A stretch of 64,000 bases of DNA, from contig DATAUD010000029.1 in assembly GCA_036268455.1 (NCBI GenBank), positions 1-64,000 on the forward strand, read 5' to 3'. Below, in pieces: positions 51,042 through 59,738 of the stretch. Each line of letters starts with the position of its first letter. The stretch's first letter is position 1. The DNA comes from DATAUD01 sp036268455 (lineage in GTDB: Bacteria > Verrucomicrobiota > Verrucomicrobiia > Limisphaerales > Palsa-1400). Below the pieces are notes generated by a model that was not told where the DNA came from, ran no database searches, and was given only the letters and a program-made list of their open reading frames with translations. Made by a program: the position numbers and the translations under genes.

Positions 51042-51415
51042 AAGAACTCAGACCACTCTGGCGCTTAAAACAACGAGCGAGACAGCGCAAATCCGGCTAT
51101 CTCCAAACCTGCCTCGCACTTGGGCAACTCGATGAAAAAACCGGCATCGTAAAATTCAGCCCCGAAGCCTGGATGAAAATCAGGCAGGAATACGCATTGC
51201 CCAAAAAACCGTGCAACCTCGCGACCATCCCCGAAAAACTCAAACGGAGAACACCCCTCCGCCTTGGCGACGCCATTGCAAAAATCGCAACCCCCATCGC
51301 CCGCGCCGCCAAAATGGACTGCGTTGACGCTGCCACAGGGCAGCTAAAGCCGGACAGCGGCTGCTTCCAGCGCAAAACCGCGCTCAACAAAATAAAACTT
51401 CCGTTCCAGGCTTAA
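51038..51415 (+). CDS. Last cassette gene, small basic protein (125 aa)
   Basis: A 125-residue basic protein: LWRLKQRARQRKSGYLQTCL, LGQLDEKTGIVKFSPEAWMK, and a closing MDCVDAATGQLKPDSGCFQR KTALNKIKL. The final stretch, C-x7-G-x-L-K-P-x-S-x-C, recalls short conserved tails I associate with other phage-like loci in Verrucomicrobia, but I cannot name a family. Ends the cassette; about 340 bases without a gene follow. Confidence 0.45.
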   Translation: MKELRPLWRLKQRARQRKSGYLQTCLALGQLDEKTGIVKFSPEAWMKIRQEYALPKKPCNLATIPEKLKRRTPLRLGDAIAKIATPIARAAKMDCVDAATGQLKPDSGCFQRKTALNKIKLPFQA

Positions 51416-51757
51416 CGCGGAGTACACGATCTGCCCCAACAATACACTCCTCGCCCAAAACAACCTGGGACCTTATACCAATCTGGCGGAAGGTCCTCGT
51501 TCGCCGTAGGCTTCATCGTCGCCAACTGTGAAAAGCATTCCGTCAGTCTGCGAATTGACACCAGGCACCGCGCCAGCGGTCTCCACAAAGCCTGGACGAT
51601 CAAAATTCACCAAATGGTTCCGGTTGGTATGTCGCGGTCAGACTGCAAAATCCTCACACCATTGCCATTACTGCCCAGAATCAGTTCTTCCGCCTCGCCC
51701 CATAGCCGCGGATATTGTTGTCGGCGCAAGTAATTGGGATTGATCTATTGGGTGAGT
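51416..51757. other. Gap after the cassette, no recognisable gene
   Basis: These 342 bases contain only short frames with no family resemblance. I looked here and at 35.44-35.70 kb for matching attachment-site repeats and found none longer than chance. No T-rich terminator hairpin is evident. Confidence 0.45.
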
Positions 51758-51774
51758 GTTCCAATACTTGGAAC
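51758..51774. promoter_or_regulatory. Palindrome upstream of the XylR-type regulator
   Basis: GTTCCAA-TAC-TTGGAAC, a perfect 7-bp inverted repeat, lies 67 bases before the regulator's ATG. A symmetric site of this length suits a dimeric regulator's operator or a small hairpin; it lacks the T-run of a terminator. Confidence 0.4.
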
Positions 51775-51841
51775 TTCATATGCGCGAGTTTTATGCCTTC
51801 CCGACATCCATCGTTATGGCGGCTCTTTTTGTTTCCTCGCG

Positions 51842-53065
51842 ATGAAAAAATTTGCGCCCAAAGTTTATCGTCCGCGCGTCGCCCTTCTCATAGAGTCGTC
51901 GCGGGCCTACGGGCGGGGCATCATGTCGGGCGTGGCCAAATTCATGCGCGAACATGGCGCGTGGTCCATTTTTCTCCAGGAACACAGCTTGTGCGACGAT
52001 ATTTCGACCTGGCTCAAAGATTGGGAAGGCGACGGAATCTTGACGCGCGTGGAAAATCCTGCTGTCACCACTATTATCAAACGTCTGGGCCTGCCGGCGG
52101 TTTCATTGCGCACCGAGCAGGAATTGAAAATTCCGTGCGTCCTGACGGATAACAGCGCGGTCAGCCGTGTCGCCTTTGAGCATCTCCGCGAACGGGGATT
52201 CCGGCATTATGCCTTTTGTGGCTTTAACGGCGCCGATTATTCCGACGAACGCCGCGACAGCTTTGTCGCCGAGGTCACGGAGTCCGGCTTGCGTTGCCAC
52301 GTCTTCGGCGACGGCCCGGAATCGGACACGCTCAACACGGTCGCTTACGAAGAAGTCGGGCTGCAAGATGGCGAACGGGTGGCGCGGTGGATCAAGCAAT
52401 TGCCCAAGCCCATTGGGCTGATGGCCTGCAACGACATGCGGGGCCAGCAAGTCCTGAGCGGCTGCCGCGCCAGTGGTGTCGCGGTACCGGATGAAGTCGC
52501 CGTGGTGGGAGTCGATAACGAGGAGGTGCTGTGCGATTTATCCGATCCGCCGTTGTCCAGCGTCGTGCCGAACACCGAACGCGTTGGTTACGAGGCATCC
52601 GCCCTGTTGCAACGCGCGATGAGGGGCCGGCGCAGTTCCGCGCGGCACATTTTGATCGAACCGATGGGCGTGGCAACGCGGCGTTCCACCGAGGTGCTGG
52701 CCATTGAGGACAGGGAGATCGCCGCCGCCGCGCGTTTCATTCGCGAACATGCCTGCCAGGGGATCGACGTGGCCGACGTGGTGCGAGCCATTCCGCTTTC
52801 CCGCAGTTCGCTGGAGCGGCGCTATATCAAGATCATGGGCCATTCGCCGAAGCATGAAATCCTCCGCTTCCGGTTGAATCGGGCCAAGCAATTGCTGGCG
52901 GAAACGGATTTCCCGCTTTCATTGATTGCGGAGAAGATCGGGCTTGAGCACACGGAATATCTCAGCCGCATTTTCAAAAAGAAGACCGGCCAAACGCCGG
53001 TGGAGTACCGCATCCTCTCTCGCGCCGCAGATTCCGACGACGCGTTGCCCGCCTCGAAACAGTGA
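51842..53065 (+). CDS. XylR-type regulator: sugar-binding domain plus AraC-type DNA-binding domain
   Basis: A 407-residue protein. Residues 8-280 are a periplasmic-binding/LacI-like sensor (ALLIESSRAYGRGIMSGVAK, FRHYAFCGFNGADYSDERRD, VPDEVAVVGVDNEEVLCDLS). The C-terminal about 110 residues are two AraC helix-turn-helix units, with GIDVADVVRAIPLSRSSLER and IAEKIGLEHTEYLSRIFKKK followed by TGQTPVEYR. This is the architecture of E. coli XylR, which activates on sugar binding. ATG 51842 gives the canonical start; an in-frame start 36 codons upstream adds unrelated residues. It is next to the two genes with shared direct-repeat promoters and an alpha-galactosidase, so regulation of that group is likely. 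Confidence 0.85.
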   Translation: MKKFAPKVYRPRVALLIESSRAYGRGIMSGVAKFMREHGAWSIFLQEHSLCDDISTWLKDWEGDGILTRVENPAVTTIIKRLGLPAVSLRTEQELKIPCVLTDNSAVSRVAFEHLRERGFRHYAFCGFNGADYSDERRDSFVAEVTESGLRCHVFGDGPESDTLNTVAYEEVGLQDGERVARWIKQLPKPIGLMACNDMRGQQVLSGCRASGVAVPDEVAVVGVDNEEVLCDLSDPPLSSVVPNTERVGYEASALLQRAMRGRRSSARHILIEPMGVATRRSTEVLAIEDREIAAAARFIREHACQGIDVADVVRAIPLSRSSLERRYIKIMGHSPKHEILRFRLNRAKQLLAETDFPLSLIAEKIGLEHTEYLSRIFKKKTGQTPVEYRILSRAADSDDALPASKQ

Positions 53066-53069
53066 CGAA

Positions 53070-53079
53070 AAAAGTCTGT
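53070..53079. promoter_or_regulatory. Operator-like half site after the regulator gene
   Basis: AAAAGTCTGT matches one unit of the tandem repeats at 53191 and 54237. I see no second copy 20-21 bases on, so binding here would be weak. Confidence 0.25.
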
Positions 53080-53190
53080 TTCCACCTTTTATCGTCGAAG
53101 CGGCATTCCGTTTTCTCTCTCGCGAAACGGTCTGTTTATAGGAAAAACCCCGGATTGCCGCCGTAAAGAGTCAAACCGGAGGGCTGACTA

Positions 53191-53221
53191 AAAAGTTCAT
53201 ATTATTTCCGCAAAAGTCCAT
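53191..53221 (+). promoter_or_regulatory. Tandem 10-base operator, putative XylR-type activator site 1
   Basis: AAAAGTTCAT (53191-53200) and AAAAGTCCAT (53212-53221) are repeated in the same direction at a 21-base period, or two helical turns. A 22-base core (53202-53223) matches 54247-54268 with one mismatch. The second unit touches the -35 box of the following promoter, as in class II AraC-type activation. Confidence 0.6.
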
Positions 53222-53248
53222 TGTCAGTTTTCGCGGATGGCGTAGGTT
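53221..53248 (+). promoter_or_regulatory. Promoter of the second pseudopilin-like gene
   Basis: TTGTCA (53221-53226), 16-base spacer, TAGGTT (53243-53248). The predicted start site is near 53255, only a few bases before the ATG at 53261, so the leader would be very short. The -10 is weak, consistent with need for an activator. Confidence 0.45.
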
Positions 53249-53260
53249 TACGATGAAGCG

Positions 53261-54097
53261 ATGGCCACATTTAACAATCGGAGAATCTCTCGGCGGCTGC
53301 GGAGCGCGTTTACTTTGATCGAATTGCTGGTGGTCATAGCCATCATCGCCATTCTAGCCGCGATGCTGCTGCCGGCCCTCGCGATGGCAAAACTCCACGC
53401 CCAGCAGATTCAATGTCTGAGCAATCTCAAGCAAATGGTCACCGCCGGCATTATGTATATGAACGACACGGGCGCCGTTTTCGCCTATGTTGATCCCGAT
53501 GACCCTGGACTGGGAAACGACCTTTGGATGGGCACATTGAGCAATTACGTGGCCGTGGCGAAAATCGAAGTCTGCCCCTCCACCCGTTTGCTGGCGCCCG
53601 TGCCTGGCCAGGACATTCCCGGCACCGCGGATAAAACGTGGAACTGGGGGTCGCTGCCTGTCACTCCATGGCAAGGCAGCGTAGGTCTCAATGGCTGGCT
53701 TTATCAATTCTCCTCCTCCCCGGAATTTGGCGCTCTCAACGACCCGGCTGGCTTGTTCTTGAAACCCGGCGCAATAAAAATTCCGACTTTGACGCCTGTT
53801 TTTTTCGATGAAGTTTGGGTGGATACCTGGCCGCGTCCCTCGGACCAAGCGGCGGGTGATCTTTACACGGGCGACTACAACAACAACGCCAACAGCTCCG
53901 GGATGAGCCGGGAAACCATTCCCCGCCACGGGTGGAAGTCCCCGAGCGCCGCTCCAACCACATCGCTCGCCGGCGCGACCCTGCCGGGTGGCATTAATAT
54001 CGCGTTTGCCGATGGCCATGGCCAATTGGTTAACCTTCAGCAATTGTGGACTCTTTATTGGAGCCTTGATTGGAAGCCCGGCAACCGTCCTCCTTGA
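53261..54097 (+). CDS. Prepilin-type protein with FADGH motif, sugar-locus copy
   Basis: A 278-residue pseudopilin-like protein: leader NRRISRRLRSAF then TLIELLVVIAIIAILAAMLL PALAMAK, and a C-terminal GINIAFADGHGQLV. The architecture equals the gene at 6.6 kb but the middle differs. The upstream XylR-type operator and its place between the regulator and the giant repeat protein suggest it is induced with that locus. The function of these DUF1559-like pseudopilins is unknown; a role in surface polysaccharide handling is an inference from context. Confidence 0.85.
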   Translation: MATFNNRRISRRLRSAFTLIELLVVIAIIAILAAMLLPALAMAKLHAQQIQCLSNLKQMVTAGIMYMNDTGAVFAYVDPDDPGLGNDLWMGTLSNYVAVAKIEVCPSTRLLAPVPGQDIPGTADKTWNWGSLPVTPWQGSVGLNGWLYQFSSSPEFGALNDPAGLFLKPGAIKIPTLTPVFFDEVWVDTWPRPSDQAAGDLYTGDYNNNANSSGMSRETIPRHGWKSPSAAPTTSLAGATLPGGINIAFADGHGQLVNLQQLWTLYWSLDWKPGNRPP

Positions 54098-54236
54098 CGT
54101 TCTTCGTTTGACGAAAAAGTTCCTTTTGCCAACCTCAGTTTCGAGGCGATTGGCATCCGTATCCGGTGACGCTCTATATATTAGTTGGGGGAAAAGCCTA
54201 GTTGCGGTGTTCATGCCCGCCGAAGTGATTGAGTAA

Positions 54237-54266
54237 AAAAGTCAGTTTATTTCCGTAAAAGTCCAT
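54237..54266 (+). promoter_or_regulatory. Tandem 10-base operator, putative XylR-type activator site 2
   Basis: AAAAGTCAGT (54237-54246) and AAAAGTCCAT (54257-54266) repeat at a 20-base period. The 22-base core at 54247-54268 matches that of site 1 with a single difference. It again abuts a -35 box. Confidence 0.6.
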
Positions 54267-54294
54267 TGCCGCGCTTGGCGGCGCGTGATATGAA
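54266..54294 (+). promoter_or_regulatory. Promoter of the giant beta-strand-repeat gene
   Basis: TTGCCG (54266-54271), 17-base spacer, TATGAA (54289-54294). The -10 resembles the consensus at its first two bases and the -35 at its first three. The ATG is at 54321. Confidence 0.5.
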
Positions 54295-54320
54295 AGGACA
54301 CTGAAATACTTTCTAATCCT

Positions 54321-57300
54321 ATGAAAAACACAATTTGCCGAGTTCCTGTCTCTAATTTTCTGGCGGGTTTGCCCATTATCGCCGCCTGTTTGCTCGTCCC
54401 GCGAGACGTTCGCGCGGCCAACGACTACTGGTCCGGCGCCGACAGCGCAAACTCCATTAATTGGTCCGACGCCGCCAACTGGACGTTTTCGGGTCAATCT
54501 TCCGCGCAAACTTATTATAACGAAGTGGAATTTCTTGGGCCCGGCGGCAATCCCAACAACGTTTTCACAGTAAACAGTATTCTCGACAGCACCGGCGGCG
54601 TTTCCCAGATGCCCGTCTGGCAGTTGGATTTCAACCCCACCAATGTGAATTACACATTGCTGATTAATCCAGGCATCACTCTCAACGTCAACGCGGGTAA
54701 TGGAACTGTGGACGTTGGCGCGGATTACAACCATCAAGGCAGCCCGGCTACGCCAAATGCCGTTGAAACCATCACCATTCAAGGCCCGGGCGCGGAACTC
54801 AGCATGATCAACACGTTGACGGTCTGCCAGGGTTCCTCGCAGGGAGGCGATACCCACATGGTGACGCTCGATATGTCCGGGTTGGATAATTTTGTCAACA
54901 ACGGTCCGTCGGGCGGCCAAAACAGCAGCATCAACGTCGCCCCAGCCGGCAACTTTAAGAATTCCCACGGGATACTCTATCTGGCCAAGACAAATAGCAT
55001 TACGCTTGGCAACCAATTCTACGTTTGCAACCAAAACACCGGCAGCAGCAATTCGGTGGCGTGCGCCGCCTATCTCGGCATTGCCAATAACATTCTGGTT
55101 GGCAGCGGCAATCTCCTTATTGGCGGGCCTGGCACTTCGGCCGCCGGCGCATTTATGAAATTTAACCCCGCCTTTGTGGGCGGCACTCCGACTCCCGCGG
55201 CTTATTTTGGCAGCACGAACACTTCGGGCCGCATCGCCAATTTTTTAATTTGCAACGAAAATGGCGGCTCTGAAATCTCCGGGAACGCCTACGCTGATTT
55301 TACCGGCGGCAATATTCAGTTGTACGCCTCGACAATGCAGATCGGCCAGGGCGGAAGCACGGGAGCCAACGGCCAGGGAACCCTGACTTTCGATAACGGC
55401 GCCATCGACGTCAATACTGCGATTGTCGGCAATCAAAACGCGTCCGCCGGCGGAACCGGTTGGGGCGAAATCAACATCAACACCAATACATCTCTCGGCG
55501 CCAGCGGATCGCTCAAGGTCAATACTCTTTTGACGTTGGGCGCAGTCTCCGGGACGCTGACATCCGGCACGGCGGGCATAATCAACATCAATGGCGGGGC
55601 GCTCTCCGCCGGCAGCATTTCCAATGGCCTGGGCGCGGGCGCCATCAATGTCTCCAACGGTTCGGTCACCATCACAGGCAACGCCGGGTCCCTTGCCGCG
55701 CCGATCAATTACGTCGGTTTAACAAACTCAACGCTTGCATTCAGCATTACCCTCGGTTCAACCAACGCCTATATTGCCAGCCTCGCCACCAGCGGCTCCA
55801 ACAAAATCAATATCGTATCCGTCCCGCCTTTAAGTTCCCTGCCGGCGGTAGTTGAATTGGTGAAATACACCACGCTTACGGGCGCGGGATTTAATTTCGG
55901 CCTCGGCACACTTCCGCCGCTCTCCGGAGGTTATATTTCCAATGACACCGCCAATAGCGCCATCGACCTGGTCCTGACCAACGGCCCTCTCTCCCTGACA
56001 TGGACCGGTGACGCCAGCGATCTTTGGGATTACACTTCGATCAATTGGTCGTCGGGCGCTCCGGAAACTTACGCAGACGGCGACACCGTTGTTTTTCCTG
56101 ACGGCGCCCACACCGGCACGGTTTCTCTCCAGGATGCGTTTAGCCCGGGCGACACCACAGTCAACAACAGCTCGCTTCCTTACACCTTTGACGGAAGCGG
56201 CAGCATCGGCGGCTCCGGCAGCCTCACAAAGGAAGGCTCGGCCACATTGTTGGTCGATAACAGCGGGGTGAACACTTACACCGGCGGCACCACAATCAGC
56301 GGCGGAACGGTCCAAATCGGGACTAATGACGCCAACGGCAACCTCGCCGGAGCGATCGACAATAACGGCGCGCTCGTTTATGACCGCAACGACGGCCAAT
56401 TGACAGTGGCAAACGCGATCTCCGGCTCCGGCTCGCTGACCTATGAGGGCGGCGGCATCTTGCAATTGTCCGGAAATAATTCGTTCACCGGGCCGATCTC
56501 TGTAATTGACGATAGCACTCTACAGGCGGGCAGTTCGCTCGCATTGGGCGGCGGCTCCAGCCCGGCGACCATTGCCAACGGATCCACTGTGGATGCCGAC
56601 GGAAACTCGCTCACAAAACCGATTGTCATTTCCGGCACGGGCGTCAATGGCGAAGGCGCGTTGATCGACAGCGGCGGCGCGGTTTATGATTCCGGCGGCG
56701 GACTTGCCCCGAGCATCACTCTTGCGGGCAACACCACCATTTCCATCGGGCCTCAGCGGGCTGACTTGGGAGTTTCCACGGGGACGATCCCGTTGAGCAC
56801 AAGCGGCCAGCCCTACGATCTCGTGCTGAACAGCACCACCGGCTACTTTGAGTGGAGGGGTGTGGTTGCCGATGCCGCCCTGGCGAATATCGACCTCACC
56901 GGTTCGGGGACGTGGGGGCTTGTCGGAGCGACCACACTCGGCAATCCCACCAATACTCTGACACTCGAACCCGGCACGGCTCTGACGTTTTACAACGCCA
57001 ACGGCGTGAACGTGACCCTCAACAAAGCCATTATCTTCAACGGCGGCGCGACCATCGGAAACGGCGGCGGCGCAACGGTCCTTGAAGGTTCGATGACGCT
57101 GGTTCCGTCGAGCAGTCCCTATTGCACGGTGGGCGCCGGGGGAACTTCCCTGACTTTGAGCAACACCTTGAGCGGCTCCGGCATTCTTTACGTGCAGAAT
57201 GACTCCAGCCCTCTCTATCTTGCGGGCGATAGTCCGGCCTTTACCGGCGGCGTGCTCCAATACACGGGCCTGGTCGATTTGTCCGGCGACATTGGCAGCG

Positions 57301-59558
57301 GCGTTACGAACCTCCAGGGCACTCTTTTCGACGGCACTGGAACCTCCGCGGGCCTCGCGGATATTTCCGGCGGAATCGTCGGTGGCGGGCCGGGAGTCGC
57401 GGGCACACTGACTGTTGGCGGGCTGATCCTGGAACCGGGCGCTCTGATCACGAACAATCTCAATTCCGCGGTAACGGTTGGAGGCGGCGTCAATTCTCTG
57501 ATCGTGGTAAATGGCGACATCACCCCCAATGGCAGCCCGATTTATATCAATCCGCTTGCCCCGTTGGCCAGTGGCAGCACTTATACGCTCCTGACCTACA
57601 CAGGCAACCTCAACGGCTCATTCGGCGCGCCAACGATTGTTGGCGGCGGCAGCACTTACACTCTTGTTCTTACCAATGTCACCACTACGTCGCCCAAGAA
57701 GATTGAGCTTATTGTGACGGGCGGCGCGGCGTCCGCTTTGCTCTGGGATAACGCTGGCGGCAACGGCGAATGGGACGTGGAACTTTCCCCCAATTGGTCC
57801 AACCTCACCACGCATGTCGCATCCGATTACTTCTCCACATTCGATAGCGTGACCTTTGATGACTCGATCATCACCGCCGCCAACCCGCAAACCGCGATCG
57901 ACATCGCGGGTGGCCAGGTGGTGATTCCGAGCGTGATGACCAATAATTCCACCACCAACTACACCATCAGCGGCTCCGGCAAAATCAGCGGTTCGGCGAA
58001 CATCGTGAAACTCGGAACAAGCACGCTGACAATGAGCACCGTCAACGACTTTAGCGGAACCACCACCATTGCCGGCGGCACTCTCAAGGCTAACAATGGT
58101 TCGCTCGGCGGACCTACGGCCAACATCGTCGTCACCAACGGAGCGACGCTGGATTTGAACTATGAGTTTGGCTCGCAACCGCTGTTTCTCTCCGGCGCGG
58201 GCGTCGGCGGAATCGGCGCGCTGGTGGATAACGACCCGAGCGGCAATTCTCAGTACGACAGCGACAACACTGGCTTGGCCAACATTACGCTGACCGGCAA
58301 CACCACCATCGGCGGCAGCAACCGGCTCGATTTCGGCCAAAACAGCCCGGGCAGCGGCACCTTGAGCACCCGCGGCAGTAATTACAACATTACGATCGTC
58401 GGTTACTCCGGTTATCGCGAATGGGACAATCTGGCCCTGGACTCGAACTTCGGGAACATCTATGTGATGCCTGTCAACGGCACCCTTGGCATCAAAGGCG
58501 CCACCACACTCGGAAATCCGACCAACATCGTGAGCGTCTCCTCCAATGCCACGCTGATTCTTTACACCGACGCCACCGCTCCCATTCTGAATAAGACAAT
58601 GCTCATTTATGGAGGTGGCCAGTTTACGTCGGAATCGACCACATACGATCTCGCTCCAATTATCCTGGGCATTTCCGCGGGTGATAATTGCACCTTTAAC
58701 ATCGGTGGCTCCATCGCCATCAGCAACGTGATCAGTGGCCCTGGCAACCTTGTCGAATCCGGTGGTGGCAGCGCCCTGATTCTCACGGCGGCCAATACCT
58801 ATACCGGTTCCACGGTGATCGATAGCGGCCCATTGCGTCTCGTCGGCGGTGGCTCCATTTCCGCCAGCGCGACCATTAACATCGCCTCAGGCCAAGTCCT
58901 CGATGTCTCTGGACGTTCCGACCAGACGCTGACTCTCGTTTCCGGTCAAACGCTGGAAGGCTCCGGCACCGTCGATGGCAGCTTGGTAGTCGGCGGTAGC
59001 GCAACTGTTTCGCCCGCGGGCGCGGGGACGATTGGCACCTTGACGGCCACAAATGAGGTGACGCTGGAAGGCAACGCCGCAATGGAAGTCAACAAGACCG
59101 CGAAAACATCGGATCAACTCACTGGCGCCACCATTGTATATGGAGGAACATTAAGCGTCACCAATCTGGCGGGCACTTTGGCCGCAGGCGACAGCTTCAC
59201 ATTGTTTAACGCCGGCACTTACTCCGGCGCCTTTAGCGGAATCGCTCCAAATATTCCCGGTCCCGGCCTCGTTTGGAACACGTCTCAACTCAATGTCTCC
59301 GGAACCCTCAGCGTGACGACTGGCAGCGCTCCGCCGCCGTCGTTCATCGCGCCGACGTATTCCTCCGGCAACGTCGTCTTGTCCGGGACCGGCGGAACTC
59401 CGGGCCAGACTTACTACATTCTGAGCACGACCAATCTTGCCTCGACGAATTGGGTTGTCATAGACACAAATACCTTCACTTCCGGCGGGGATTTCGGTTT
59501 CACCAATGCCGTCAGCCCTTCCACTCCAGGAGAGTTTTATAAGCTGGAGACTCAGTAA
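54321..59558 (+). CDS. Giant autotransporter-associated beta-strand repeat protein (1745 aa)
   Basis: After an N-terminal signal (NFLAGLPIIAACLLVPRDVR AA), the protein opens with the W-S-G-x-D-x-A-N-S-I-N-W-S-D-A-A-N-W pattern, repeated internally (WTGDASDLWDYTSINWSSGA, LLWDNAGGNGEWDVELSPNW). It then has many 30-odd-residue PATR-type repeats, with cores such as LTKEGSATLLVDNSG, NTYTGGTTISGGTVQIG, FSGTTTIAGGTLKAN and NTYTGSTVIDSG. There is no outer-membrane barrel at the end; instead, it closes with the module TYYILSTTNLASTNWV to EFYKLETQ. It is probably a surface beta-helix controlled by the XylR-type regulator; ligand unknown. Confidence 0.85.
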   Translation: MKNTICRVPVSNFLAGLPIIAACLLVPRDVRAANDYWSGADSANSINWSDAANWTFSGQSSAQTYYNEVEFLGPGGNPNNVFTVNSILDSTGGVSQMPVWQLDFNPTNVNYTLLINPGITLNVNAGNGTVDVGADYNHQGSPATPNAVETITIQGPGAELSMINTLTVCQGSSQGGDTHMVTLDMSGLDNFVNNGPSGGQNSSINVAPAGNFKNSHGILYLAKTNSITLGNQFYVCNQNTGSSNSVACAAYLGIANNILVGSGNLLIGGPGTSAAGAFMKFNPAFVGGTPTPAAYFGSTNTSGRIANFLICNENGGSEISGNAYADFTGGNIQLYASTMQIGQGGSTGANGQGTLTFDNGAIDVNTAIVGNQNASAGGTGWGEININTNTSLGASGSLKVNTLLTLGAVSGTLTSGTAGIININGGALSAGSISNGLGAGAINVSNGSVTITGNAGSLAAPINYVGLTNSTLAFSITLGSTNAYIASLATSGSNKINIVSVPPLSSLPAVVELVKYTTLTGAGFNFGLGTLPPLSGGYISNDTANSAIDLVLTNGPLSLTWTGDASDLWDYTSINWSSGAPETYADGDTVVFPDGAHTGTVSLQDAFSPGDTTVNNSSLPYTFDGSGSIGGSGSLTKEGSATLLVDNSGVNTYTGGTTISGGTVQIGTNDANGNLAGAIDNNGALVYDRNDGQLTVANAISGSGSLTYEGGGILQLSGNNSFTGPISVIDDSTLQAGSSLALGGGSSPATIANGSTVDADGNSLTKPIVISGTGVNGEGALIDSGGAVYDSGGGLAPSITLAGNTTISIGPQRADLGVSTGTIPLSTSGQPYDLVLNSTTGYFEWRGVVADAALANIDLTGSGTWGLVGATTLGNPTNTLTLEPGTALTFYNANGVNVTLNKAIIFNGGATIGNGGGATVLEGSMTLVPSSSPYCTVGAGGTSLTLSNTLSGSGILYVQNDSSPLYLAGDSPAFTGGVLQYTGLVDLSGDIGSGVTNLQGTLFDGTGTSAGLADISGGIVGGGPGVAGTLTVGGLILEPGALITNNLNSAVTVGGGVNSLIVVNGDITPNGSPIYINPLAPLASGSTYTLLTYTGNLNGSFGAPTIVGGGSTYTLVLTNVTTTSPKKIELIVTGGAASALLWDNAGGNGEWDVELSPNWSNLTTHVASDYFSTFDSVTFDDSIITAANPQTAIDIAGGQVVIPSVMTNNSTTNYTISGSGKISGSANIVKLGTSTLTMSTVNDFSGTTTIAGGTLKANNGSLGGPTANIVVTNGATLDLNYEFGSQPLFLSGAGVGGIGALVDNDPSGNSQYDSDNTGLANITLTGNTTIGGSNRLDFGQNSPGSGTLSTRGSNYNITIVGYSGYREWDNLALDSNFGNIYVMPVNGTLGIKGATTLGNPTNIVSVSSNATLILYTDATAPILNKTMLIYGGGQFTSESTTYDLAPIILGISAGDNCTFNIGGSIAISNVISGPGNLVESGGGSALILTAANTYTGSTVIDSGPLRLVGGGSISASATINIASGQVLDVSGRSDQTLTLVSGQTLEGSGTVDGSLVVGGSATVSPAGAGTIGTLTATNEVTLEGNAAMEVNKTAKTSDQLTGATIVYGGTLSVTNLAGTLAAGDSFTLFNAGTYSGAFSGIAPNIPGPGLVWNTSQLNVSGTLSVTTGSAPPPSFIAPTYSSGNVVLSGTGGTPGQTYYILSTTNLASTNWVVIDTNTFTSGGDFGFTNAVSPSTPGEFYKLETQ

Positions 59559-59575
59559 GGAATGGCGATGGCAGG

Positions 59576-59598
59576 GGGTGGCTCCAGCCGGGCCACCC
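59576..59598 (+). terminator. GC-rich hairpin after the beta-strand-repeat gene
   Basis: GGGTGGC (59576-59582) and GCCACCC (59592-59598) pair across a nine-base loop, 18 bases after the stop codon. There is no T-run, so it may only protect the 3' end. Confidence 0.35.
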
Positions 59599-59738
59599 TC
59601 TCGAAAAACGCGCAAGGATAAAACGCGCCGAAAGCGCAACGCGAGGCTTGACGGAGATTGCCCCCATCAGGCGATCTCTATAAGGTAACGGGGTTGTGCA
59701 AAAAGAAATTATCTGATTCAGTCAAGTCAGCCCCGGTG

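Larger units (their letters stand above)
35701..51415 (+). mobile_element. Phage-like structural gene cassette, incomplete prophage or domesticated
   Basis: Twenty genes on one strand, many joined by 4-base stop/start overlaps. The head part follows phage Mu order (portal, protease/scaffold, decoration, capsid, gp36-like), and neck, tail-like and fibre-like genes follow. I see no terminase, integrase, transposase, repressor, tape-measure, sheath, holin or endolysin inside, and flanking genes are cellular (cstA and a XylR-like regulator). I could not find flanking attachment repeats. Confidence 0.65.

Noticed and set aside
51528..51743. 71-codon frame after the cassette
   Set aside because: No ribosome site, no hydrophobic or family features, and the other frames look equally plausible, so I treat the region as non-coding.
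53108..53130. CCGTTT / AAACGG inverted repeat after the XylR-type gene as a terminator
   Set aside because: Only 6 bp with an 11-base loop and no T-run; too weak to call.
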